Shown here: positions 1-5,613 of the stretch, piece after piece | Layout of the letters: each line of letters opens with the position of its first letter | Numbering within the stretch: position 1 is the first letter of the stretch | Assembly (NCBI GenBank): GCA_028288385.1 | Contig: JAQBNX010000603.1 | Span: forward strand, 1 to 6,183 | DNA: 6,183 bases | Source: Spirosoma sp. | GTDB taxonomy: Bacteria; Bacteroidota; Bacteroidia; Cytophagales; Spirosomataceae | Direction: 5' to 3' | Notes under the pieces: model-generated | Database searches by the model: none | Told to the model about the DNA's origin: nothing | Seen by the model: only the letters and a program-made list of their open reading frames with translations | Translations under genes and position numbers: made by a program

Positions 1-537
1 TACCTGCTCGACAACGGCATGACCCGAAAAGAATACGACTGGTTCATGGCTGGAAAACCACCCGGTTACCAGATCATGGGCAACGACTACTACGGCCGGA
101 ACGAGCGGATCAGACTACCCGACGGCAGCATTCAAACATCGATGGACGTATTGGGCTGGTATGAGATTACAAAAGACTATTACGAGCGGTATAAGTTACC
201 CGTGATGCACACCGAAACGAACGTGTTCGAAGCCGACCAGGCCGTTATGTGGCTTTATAAGCAGTGGATCAGTATCATGCGCATGCGCCGGGATGGTATT
301 CCGGTGCTGGGTTTCACCTGGTATAGCCTCATCGATCAGATCGACTGGGACATTGAGCTCGCCGAGGTAAAAAATCACGTCAACGAATGTGGGCTGTATG
401 ATCTTGACCGCAAGCCACGGCCGGTATGCGAAGCGTATAAGAACCTATTGAAGCAGTTTGGCCAGATCACCATTGTGCCTCATGCCGAAATGCTCGAAGT
501 AACCGATCGCCCGGCCCGGCTTAAAGTAGCCATATGA
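1..537 (+). CDS. C-terminal part of a glycoside hydrolase family 1-like (beta-glucosidase-type) protein
   Basis: The reading frame is open from the first base, so the gene begins before the window; 178 residues are visible. Two family 1 landmarks can be seen. HTETN (Glu codon 214-216) matches the TENG segment that carries the catalytic nucleophile, and GFTWYSLIDQIDWD (about residues 105-118 of the fragment) resembles the GYFVWSLLDNFEW block of the aglycone/glucose site. GNDYYG near the fragment's start resembles the NYY strand segment. The fragment then reads GLYDLDRKPRPVCEAYKNLL, similar to the usual end of the barrel, and adds a tail of about 25 residues. The acid/base glutamate would lie upstream. 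Likely role: retaining hydrolysis of beta-glycosides, substrate unknown. The stop codon overlaps the next gene's start (ATGA, 534-537), so the two are probably cotranscribed and translationally coupled. The TETN form and the sequence around it are divergent, so a specialised or atypical activity is possible. Confidence 0.75.
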   Translation, partial: YLLDNGMTRKEYDWFMAGKPPGYQIMGNDYYGRNERIRLPDGSIQTSMDVLGWYEITKDYYERYKLPVMHTETNVFEADQAVMWLYKQWISIMRMRRDGIPVLGFTWYSLIDQIDWDIELAEVKNHVNECGLYDLDRKPRPVCEAYKNLLKQFGQITIVPHAEMLEVTDRPARLKVAI

Positions 538-1319
538 TATCCGAAGTGGTAGCCCGTATTCCACTACATACACTGGAAGAGGGCAGTGGCTCATTGACGC
601 TGATATTCCTGCATTATTTTGGCGGGTCGGCGCAGGAGTGGCTGGACGTAATGAGCCAACTCTCGGACGACTTCCGGTGCATTGCCATCGATCTGCGCGG
701 TCACGGCGACTCCGACTCACCCGCAACCGGCTATACCGTTGACGATATGGCCGACGATATACTTGACGTCGTGCAGTTAAACGACGTTGAAGACTTTGTG
801 TTGATAGGCCATTCCATGAGCGGTAAGGTAGCGCTGGCACTGGCGAGTCGGCAACCAGTTGGGTTGCAATCATTGTTACTGATCTCGCCCTCTCCTCCCC
901 TTCCCGAACCCATCCCAGACGATGAGCGGCAAAGACTGCTGACAAGCCACGGCCAGCGAGCGGCCGCCGAACATACACTTAAAAACACGACGGAAGTACC
1001 CGTATCCAGGGCCATCAGGGAGCAAATTATTGCCGACGATCTGCGGACGGGCAAATTAGCCTGGGACTCCTGGCTGCTAGCGGGCAGCAAAGAAGATATT
1101 TCGGACCGGATGGCTGGGGTTAAAACTCCCATCCATATTATCGTAGGTTCAGAAGACCGCGCGCTCCCGCCCGCTGTGCAACCCAGATTGACCCTCCCCT
1201 ATCTGCCAGCCGCTACGATAGAAATCTGTTGGGGCGCGGGGCACCTGCTGCCGTGGGAGGTACCCCACGACCTGGCGAATTTTATCCGTAAAAAATTAGT
1301 GCTCAATGCATCCAAATAA
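534..1319 (+). CDS. alpha/beta-fold hydrolase
   Basis: 261 residues, a normal length for a single-domain alpha/beta hydrolase. The catalytic triad is visible in order: nucleophile Ser94 in the elbow GHSMSG (residues 92-97), acid Asp208 in IIVGSEDRALPP, and His237 in GAGHLLPWEVP. LHYFGG (26-31) takes the place of the usual oxyanion-hole HG motif, and DLRGHGDSDSP (53-63) is the typical strand-4 block. Residues about 118-190 form the cap region. No signal peptide is seen, so it is probably cytoplasmic. The substrate cannot be told from sequence; esterase, lactonase or C-C hydrolase activities all occur in this fold. The ATG at 534 overlaps the stop of the upstream glycoside hydrolase, which suggests a shared pathway, perhaps removal of acyl or ester groups from a glycoside (inference). 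No convincing terminator follows it before the tRNA gene. Confidence 0.85.
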   Translation: MISEVVARIPLHTLEEGSGSLTLIFLHYFGGSAQEWLDVMSQLSDDFRCIAIDLRGHGDSDSPATGYTVDDMADDILDVVQLNDVEDFVLIGHSMSGKVALALASRQPVGLQSLLLISPSPPLPEPIPDDERQRLLTSHGQRAAAEHTLKNTTEVPVSRAIREQIIADDLRTGKLAWDSWLLAGSKEDISDRMAGVKTPIHIIVGSEDRALPPAVQPRLTLPYLPAATIEICWGAGHLLPWEVPHDLANFIRKKLVLNASK

Positions 1320-1331
1320 AAACAATCAATT

Positions 1332-1339
1332 TATATTTG
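1332..1339 (+). promoter_or_regulatory. Bacteroidota-type -7 promoter box for tRNA-Pro
   Basis: TATATTTG matches the Bacteroidota -7 consensus TAnnTTTG exactly. It lies 10 nt before the mature tRNA 5' end, which would place the transcription start near 1343-1346 and leave a precursor leader of only a few bases. No clear -33 TTG element is seen about 20 nt upstream, so the assignment rests on one box plus its position. It is also the only consensus-like -7 box I find upstream of the trp leader. Confidence 0.6.
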
Positions 1340-1349
1340 TGACCCCATT

Positions 1350-1423
1350 CGGGGTGTAGCGCAGCCTGGTAGCGTGCTACGTTCGGGACGTAGAGGTCGT
1401 GGGTTCGAATCCCGCCACCCCGA
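1350..1423 (+). tRNA. tRNA-Pro (anticodon CGG)
   Basis: The 74 nt fold into a full cloverleaf. The acceptor is CGGGGTG/CACCCCG (1350-1356 with 1416-1422). The D stem is GCGC/GCGT around loop AGCCTGGTA. The anticodon stem is CTACG/CGTAG around loop TTCGGGA, with anticodon CGG at 1384-1386. The variable loop is AGGTC, and the T stem GTGGG/CCCGC encloses TTCGAAT. The first pair C1-G72, discriminator A1423, and G at positions 35 and 36 are the known proline identity set. CCA is not encoded (the next bases are CAC), so it must be added after 3' processing. It reads CCG codons. The gene is followed without an apparent terminator by the trp leader, 53 nt before its start codon. Confidence 0.97.
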
Positions 1424-1476
1424 CACAGGAACCAATAAAGACAAAAACAGTAGAACTCGTGAATTACTCGGTAAAC

Positions 1477-1512
1477 ATGATTTGGTGGTGGCATTCTTCT
1501 CATTTGGGATGA
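1477..1512 (+). CDS. trpL: trp operon leader peptide, MIWWWHSSHLG
   Basis: An 11-codon ORF (ATG 1477, TGA 1510-1512) with three consecutive TGG tryptophan codons at 1483-1491. It precedes an intrinsic terminator and trpE. Three Trp in eleven residues is far above chance, and the downstream genes carry only four in 1453. By analogy with the enterobacterial trpL peptides, its translation would act as the Trp-tRNA sensor: a ribosome stalled on 1483-1491 frees the segment from 1504 on, while one reaching the stop covers it. The peptide itself probably has no function. There is no Shine-Dalgarno sequence, as is usual in Bacteroidota; the bases before the ATG are GGTAAAC. An in-frame GTG at 1459 would give a 17-residue version (VNYSVN added); the ATG is preferred because it gives a compact leader. 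Too short for standard gene calling, so it is easily missed. Confidence 0.85.
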   Translation: MIWWWHSSHLG

Positions 1513-1582
1513 AGGTTGCCACTATTGTTGTTTATCAACATATATACAAAGGCTCACCGACATCCCGGTGAGCCTTTTTTTT
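1483..1582 (+). promoter_or_regulatory. trp attenuator: competing 1:2, 2:3 and 3:4 RNA structures
   Basis: Pairing by hand gives three exclusive stems. 1:2 joins 1483-1493 to 1517-1527, with core GTGGCA/TGCCAC at 1488-1493/1517-1522 and outer pairs including several G-U. One T-T mismatch separates it from an inner stem 1495-1499/1511-1515 around an 11-nt loop; the Trp codons sit in its 5' arm. 2:3 (antiterminator) joins 1504-1520 to 1551-1568: GGGATG 1506-1511 with CATCCC 1561-1566, plus GGT 1514-1516 with ACC 1556-1558, plus GCC 1518-1520 with GGC 1551-1553, and two G-U pairs at the base. 3:4 is the terminator. The 2:3 stem occupies the terminator's left arm, its loop and the first bases of its right arm. 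The spacer between 2 and 3 holds a small hairpin TGTTG/CAACA (1526-1530/1536-1540). With low charged tRNA-Trp the stalled ribosome blocks segment 1 and 2:3 forms, so trpE is transcribed. Folding energies were not computed. Confidence 0.8.
1551..1582 (+). terminator. intrinsic terminator in the trpE leader (attenuator 3:4 stem)
   Basis: A perfect 9-bp stem GGCTCACCG/CGGTGAGCC (1551-1559 with 1566-1574), loop ACATCC, is followed by eight T (1575-1582). AAA at 1548-1550 can extend the stem by pairing with the first T residues. It ends 18 nt before the trpE ATG and after the tRNA and leader peptide, so it controls entry into trpE and probably also ends the tRNA transcript when tryptophan is plentiful. 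Confidence 0.93.
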
Positions 1583-1600
1583 AGCATTAATTTAAAAATT

Positions 1601-3040
1601 ATGGAAACCCTTACTACGCCCGTTAAAACCTACCGCGTTGTCAGTCGGCACAAACGCATGCTGGCCGACATCATCACGCCGGTTAGTATTTATCTGCGCA
1701 TCCGCGACCGATACCGAAACAGCATTCTGCTGGAAAGCTCAGACTACCACGGCAATGACAATAGCTTCTCTTACATCGCGTTTGACCCTGTTGCCCGCTT
1801 TTCGTATGAAACACAGCTGCTGACGGTACAGATGCCGGGCGAGGCTGAGTCCACAAATGAGCTGGCACCGGACAAGATGCTAGAAGCCCTGCAAGGCTTC
1901 AAAGACAGTTTTAGGCATGAGAAAGCGCCGTTTCCGTTCATCAACAACGGGCTGTTTGGGTACTTTGGCTACCCGGCCGTACAGAGTTTTGAAGACATTA
2001 CGCTCCATGCGCCGGTGCCAGCGGAGAATCAAATACCAGCCGCCGTTTTTACGGTTTATCGCTACGTTATTGCCATTAATCATTTCAAAGATGAGCTCTA
2101 TCTGTTCGAACACAGCTATCTAGGTGATGGTGACCCCGAAACAGCCGACACGCTAAACGACATCAGTGACCTGATTACAGGCCGGAACTACCCAACCTAT
2201 ACATTTAGCCCAGCCGGGCCAGAAGAGTCGAACTTCACGGATGATGAGTTCCGGGCGGTAATTCAGAAAGGAAAAGACCATTGCCAGCGGGGCGACGTGT
2301 TCCAGATTGTCTTGTCCCGGCGGTTCGAGACGCCGTTTCTGGGCGACGAGTTCAATGTGTACCGGTCCTTACGGTCGCTCAACCCATCGCCATACCTGTT
2401 TTATTTCGATTATGGCAACTATAAAATCTTCGGCTCCTCGCCCGAATCGCAGATTGTCGTTAAAGACCGCAAAGCCACCATTTACCCCATTGCCGGTACG
2501 TTCCGGCGCACCGGCGACGACATTCACGATGCCGAACTGGCCCAGAAACTCTACGATGACCCCAAAGAATCGGCCGAACACGTCATGCTGGTTGATCTGG
2601 CACGTAACGATCTCAGTCGCAACTGCGACGTCGTGAAAGTGGAGACCTTCAAAGAGGTACAGTACTACTCGCATGTTATCCATCTTGTCTCGAAGGTCGT
2701 CGGCGATCTTACCGCCGAGGCCGACCCGCTCCAGATTGTGGCCGAAACCTTTCCGGCCGGTACGCTGTCGGGCGCTCCCAAGCACAACGCCATGCAGCTC
2801 ATTGACCGCTACGAGAGCCTGAGCCGTTCCTTTTATTCGGGCAGCATTGGTTACATGGGCTTCGACGGCGAGTTCAACCACGCCATTATGATTCGCACGT
2901 TTATGAGTAAAAACAACACGCTTTATTACCAGGCGGGGGCCGGCGTAGTGGCTAAATCCGTAGTAGAAAGCGAATTGCAGGAAGTACATAACAAACTAGC
3001 CGCCTTACGAATGGCGATTGACCAGGCAAAAGCACTATGA
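1601..3040 (+). CDS. trpE: anthranilate synthase component I
   Basis: 479 residues. It makes anthranilate from chorismate and ammonia supplied by the TrpG glutaminase, the first committed step of tryptophan synthesis. The chorismate-binding domain is intact: PIAGT (296-300), HVMLVDLARNDLSR (327-340), SHVIHLVS (357-364), TFPAGTLSGAPK (383-394), YSGSIGYMG (412-420), and the C-terminal GAGVVAKS followed by ESELQEVHNKL. LLES (43-46) and NPSPYLF (261-267) match the segments that form the Trp feedback site in enterobacterial TrpE, so end-product inhibition is likely. They also favour TrpE over PabB. The frame extends upstream to a GTG at 1568, but that lies inside the terminator stem, so the ATG at 1601 is chosen. 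The start has an AT-rich upstream and no Shine-Dalgarno. The protein contains no tryptophan at all. Expression is probably set by the upstream attenuator. Confidence 0.97.
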   Translation: METLTTPVKTYRVVSRHKRMLADIITPVSIYLRIRDRYRNSILLESSDYHGNDNSFSYIAFDPVARFSYETQLLTVQMPGEAESTNELAPDKMLEALQGFKDSFRHEKAPFPFINNGLFGYFGYPAVQSFEDITLHAPVPAENQIPAAVFTVYRYVIAINHFKDELYLFEHSYLGDGDPETADTLNDISDLITGRNYPTYTFSPAGPEESNFTDDEFRAVIQKGKDHCQRGDVFQIVLSRRFETPFLGDEFNVYRSLRSLNPSPYLFYFDYGNYKIFGSSPESQIVVKDRKATIYPIAGTFRRTGDDIHDAELAQKLYDDPKESAEHVMLVDLARNDLSRNCDVVKVETFKEVQYYSHVIHLVSKVVGDLTAEADPLQIVAETFPAGTLSGAPKHNAMQLIDRYESLSRSFYSGSIGYMGFDGEFNHAIMIRTFMSKNNTLYYQAGAGVVAKSVVESELQEVHNKLAALRMAIDQAKAL

Positions 3041-3603
3041 AAGTCCTCGATCTAGATAACTACGATTCGTTTACCTACAACCTCGTCTACATACTGCGGG
3101 AATTAGGCCATCGTCCCGACGTAGTGCGAAACAACAAAATTGCGCTGGACAACGTAGCGCCATATGACAAGATCTTGCTCTCGCCGGGGCCGGGCCTTCC
3201 CTCCGAAGCGGGCATCATGCAGGAATTAGTGCAGGAATATGGCCCAGTCAAAAGCATTCTGGGTATTTGTCTCGGCCATCAGGGCATCGGCGAAGTGTAT
3301 GGCGCTACGCTCGAAAACCTGGGCGATGTGCTGCACGGCGTGGCACACCGGACGACCATTACCGACCGTTCTGAATCGCTCTTCACCGATATTCCCGACG
3401 AACTAAATGTTGGTCGCTACCATTCGTGGACGGTTGTACCCGGCTCCATGCCCGATGATCTGCGCACCACCGCCGTAGATGATCACGGACGGGTGATGGC
3501 CCTCGCACACAGGCGTTATGATGTGCGTGGTCTTCAGTTCCACCCCGAATCGGTGCTGACCGAGAACGGCGTGAAAATGATTCAAAACTGGCTTAAAGAT
3601 TAG
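3037..3603 (+). CDS. trpG: anthranilate synthase component II (glutamine amidotransferase)
   Basis: 188 residues, the usual size of a stand-alone class I glutamine amidotransferase subunit. It releases ammonia from glutamine and channels it to TrpE. The triad is visible: Cys78 in GICLGHQ (76-82), His169 and Glu171 in FHPES (168-172). Other family marks are NYDSFTYNLV (8-17), SPGPGLPSEAG (49-59, oxyanion region) and GRYHSW (126-131). The start ATG overlaps the trpE stop (ATGA, 3037-3040), which fits translational coupling and equal amounts of the two subunits. In organisms with a single such subunit it may also serve PabB in folate synthesis; whether that holds here cannot be seen. TrpG is chosen over PabA because of the trp operon position. 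Confidence 0.96.
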   Translation: MKVLDLDNYDSFTYNLVYILRELGHRPDVVRNNKIALDNVAPYDKILLSPGPGLPSEAGIMQELVQEYGPVKSILGICLGHQGIGEVYGATLENLGDVLHGVAHRTTITDRSESLFTDIPDELNVGRYHSWTVVPGSMPDDLRTTAVDDHGRVMALAHRRYDVRGLQFHPESVLTENGVKMIQNWLKD

Positions 3604-3648
3604 CGTGCATGGGTGTAGGTAACTCTAGGAATAGTCCTTATTGCCAAA

Positions 3649-3667
3649 TGAGTAGCCACACTGCTCA
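3649..3667 (+). other. small hairpin in the trpG-trpD gap
   Basis: TGAGTAG (3649-3655) pairs with CTGCTCA (3661-3667), 7 bp with one G-U pair and a 5-nt loop. It lies in the 99-bp untranslated gap between trpG and trpD, which holds no ORF. No T-run follows, so it is not an ordinary terminator. It might be an mRNA processing or stability element, or chance. Confidence 0.3.
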
Positions 3668-3702
3668 ATCTTGCATCATTACGACCGCTCACTCATTAAA
3701 CT

Positions 3703-4689
3703 ATGAAAGCAATCCTTAACCACTTGTTCGAGTACAAGACCCTCTCCAAAGACCAGGCGAAGCAAACGCTGATTGGCATTGGACGGGGCGAGTATAACCC
3801 ATCGCAGATTGCGTCTTTTCTGACCGTATACATGATGCGCAGTCTGCACGTCGATGAACTGGAAGGATTCCGCGATGCCATGCTCGAATTATGCCTTCCC
3901 GTTGATCTCTCGGCCTATGACCCCATGGACCTCTGTGGCACCGGGGGCGATGGCAAGGACACCTTTAATATCTCGACGCTGTCGTCTTTTGTGGTGGCCG
4001 GTGCAGGTCAACGCGTAGCCAAGCATGGTAACCACGGCGTTTCGTCGCTGGTTGGCTCCTCAACGGTCATGGAATACCTCGGCTATACGTTCACAAACGA
4101 TGTGGGCGAGTTACAGCGCAAAATGGAAACGGCTGGAATCTGTTTTTTGCACGCGCCCCTGTTTCACCCAGCCATGAAGAACATTGGGCCCATTCGGAAA
4201 GAGCTTGGGGTGAAAACGTTTTTCAATGTGCTGGGTCCGATGGTGAACCCCGCACAGCCTCAAAAACAGCTTGTTGGGGTGTTCAGCCTTGAATTGGCTC
4301 GATTATATGCGTACCTTTATCAGCAGACAGACAAGCGATTTATGGTCCTGCACGCACTGGATGGCTACGATGAAATCTCGCTGACGGGTGCCTTTAAGGT
4401 CATCAGTAACCGGACGGAGCAAGTACTGGAACCGAAGCACCTGGGGATGAGTCCGTTAACTGCCGATTTACTGGCGGGAGGACGAACAATTGACGAGTCA
4501 GCCGGTATTTTTATGAACGTACTGAACAACGAAGCAACACCAGCTCAGAAACAGGTCGTTTTGGCTAATTCGGCCATGGCGCTGCTGGCTGCTGGTCAAG
4601 CTGAAAACCGCGAGGATGCGGTATCGATGGCCCGCGAGTCGCTGGAAAGTGGTCGGGCATTGGGGTGCTTCAGGAAATTAATGATGTAA
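3703..4689 (+). CDS. trpD: anthranilate phosphoribosyltransferase
   Basis: 328 residues, a full-length stand-alone enzyme of the family (about 330-345). It transfers phosphoribosyl from PRPP to anthranilate, the second step of the pathway, and works in the cytoplasm, normally as a dimer. Visible motifs: CGTGGDGKDTFNIST (78-92) and KHGN (107-110) for PRPP binding; HPAMKNIGPIRKELG (155-169), with Arg165 corresponding to the anthranilate-contacting arginine; FFNVLGPMVNP (173-183); and DGYDEIS (220-226), whose Asp-Glu pair binds Mg2+. The N-terminal helical domain (1-70) is complete. It is not fused to TrpG, unlike the enterobacterial form. It contains no tryptophan. A gap of 99 bp separates it from trpG; an internal promoter is possible, but I see no TAnnTTTG box there. 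Confidence 0.97.
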   Translation: MKAILNHLFEYKTLSKDQAKQTLIGIGRGEYNPSQIASFLTVYMMRSLHVDELEGFRDAMLELCLPVDLSAYDPMDLCGTGGDGKDTFNISTLSSFVVAGAGQRVAKHGNHGVSSLVGSSTVMEYLGYTFTNDVGELQRKMETAGICFLHAPLFHPAMKNIGPIRKELGVKTFFNVLGPMVNPAQPQKQLVGVFSLELARLYAYLYQQTDKRFMVLHALDGYDEISLTGAFKVISNRTEQVLEPKHLGMSPLTADLLAGGRTIDESAGIFMNVLNNEATPAQKQVVLANSAMALLAAGQAENREDAVSMARESLESGRALGCFRKLMM

Positions 4690-4709
4690 TCGGTGTGTTT
4701 ACCGTTCAT

Positions 4710-4728
4710 TCAGCCACTGTATGGCTGA
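4710..4728 (+). other. small hairpin in the trpD-trpC gap
   Basis: TCAGCCA (4710-4716) and TGGCTGA (4722-4728) form a perfect 7-bp stem with loop CTGTA, in the 106-bp gap after trpD. The bases after it are TTTATAG, too mixed to be a convincing terminator tract. The rest of the gap (to 4795) shows a weaker CAGTG/CACTG pairing (4758-4762 with 4781-4785) and no clear promoter box. It may be a partial terminator that tapers expression, a processing site, or chance. Confidence 0.35.
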
Positions 4729-4795
4729 TTTATAGAGATAAAATAGCCCTGCGGCATCAGTGATAAAGCTGTTTGGCCGGCACTGTTGAGTTGAT

Positions 4796-5602
4796 ATGAC
4801 GATTTTAGACCAGATAGTTGCCCAAAAACGCATTGAAGTTGCCGAGCGAATGGCGGCTACTCCGATATCGGCGCTCGAGCTGATGCCCGATTTTAAGCGG
4901 ATGCCGCTGTCTGCGCGGGATGCAGTTCAGGATTTTCGTTCGACTGGTATTATTGCCGAGTTTAAGCGTAAATCTCCTTCCAAAGGCATAATCAACGACC
5001 AGGCCGACGTAACAACCACCACCCAGGGTTATGTAAAAGCCGGAGCCGCCGTTTTGTCGGTGCTTACGGACGAACCGTTTTTTGGTGGCACCCCCGCCGA
5101 CTTGCAGGCTGCTCGGCTTGCTAACCCGCAAACCCCCATTCTGCGCAAAGACTTCATTGTGGATGATTATCAGATCCTCGAAGCCAAAGCCTGGGGAGCC
5201 GACGTCGTATTGCTCATTGCGGCCTGCCTGACGCCCCAGCAGATAATCGACCTTAGCGAGCTGGCCCATAACGTGGGGATGCAGGTGCTGCTGGAAGTGC
5301 ATGATGAGGACGAACTCGACCGCTCCTTAACGCATACTGTCGATCTGGTGGGCGTCAACAACCGAAATTTAAAAACATTCGTTACATCCGTTGACACGTC
5401 CCTGCGGCTGGTGGAGCGGATTCCTGATACGTTTGCGAAGATTACCGAAAGCGGCCTGCACGATGCCAAAACCATGCGGACCCTCTTTCAGGCCGGGTTC
5501 GATGGTTTTCTGATTGGCGAAGCCTTCATGAAAACGCCGGATCCAGCCGCAGCCTTAGCGGGCTTAGTTACTCAGTTCAATTCCACAACCATTCCTATCT
5601 AA
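4796..5602 (+). CDS. trpC: indole-3-glycerol phosphate synthase
   Basis: 268 residues, full length for the monofunctional enzyme. It closes the indole ring by decarboxylating CdRP to indole-3-glycerol phosphate. The (beta/alpha)8 barrel marks are all present: IIAEFKRKSPSKG (52-64, with Glu55 and Lys57), VLSVLTDEPFFGG (87-98), PILRKDFIVDDYQI (114-127, catalytic Lys118), GADVVLLIAACL (134-145), LLEVHDEDEL (165-174, Glu167), GVNNRNLKTF (186-195), and TESG plus FLIGEAFM (217-220, 238-245) for phosphate binding. The chosen ATG gives the usual N-terminal helix ILDQIVAQKRIEVAER. It has one tryptophan. trpF follows after 11 nt as a separate gene, unlike the fused TrpCF of enterobacteria. Confidence 0.97.
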   Translation: MTILDQIVAQKRIEVAERMAATPISALELMPDFKRMPLSARDAVQDFRSTGIIAEFKRKSPSKGIINDQADVTTTTQGYVKAGAAVLSVLTDEPFFGGTPADLQAARLANPQTPILRKDFIVDDYQILEAKAWGADVVLLIAACLTPQQIIDLSELAHNVGMQVLLEVHDEDELDRSLTHTVDLVGVNNRNLKTFVTSVDTSLRLVERIPDTFAKITESGLHDAKTMRTLFQAGFDGFLIGEAFMKTPDPAAALAGLVTQFNSTTIPI

Positions 5603-5613
5603 CTCGTACAGCC

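Noticed and set aside
445..978. Long minus-strand ORF of 177 codons opposite the hydrolase genes
   Set aside because: Arginine- and serine-rich low-quality translation lying entirely opposite two well-supported genes; a frame shadow.
1303..1522. Two minus-strand ORFs (66 and 63 codons) across the tRNA, with translations such as GGIRTHDLYVPNVAR and WRDSNPRPLRPERS
   Set aside because: This is the antisense translation of tRNA-Pro, a well-known source of spurious proteins in databases. The cloverleaf on the + strand explains the conservation.
1374..1571. Plus-strand 65-codon ORF starting inside the tRNA
   Set aside because: It starts within the tRNA anticodon arm and runs through the attenuator in a different frame from the leader peptide; no recognisable protein features.
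1424..1600. T-box riboswitch or TRAP-type control of the trp operon
   Set aside because: No T-box core sequence or specifier-loop architecture and no run of spaced GAG/TAG triplets is visible. The leader peptide with Trp codons accounts for the structure better.
2369..2989. Minus-strand ORF of 206 codons opposite trpE
   Set aside because: Antisense shadow of a strongly conserved coding region, with no motif of its own.
3628..3642. AGGA-ATAG-TCCT pairing in the trpG-trpD gap as a terminator
   Set aside because: Only four base pairs and no T-run.
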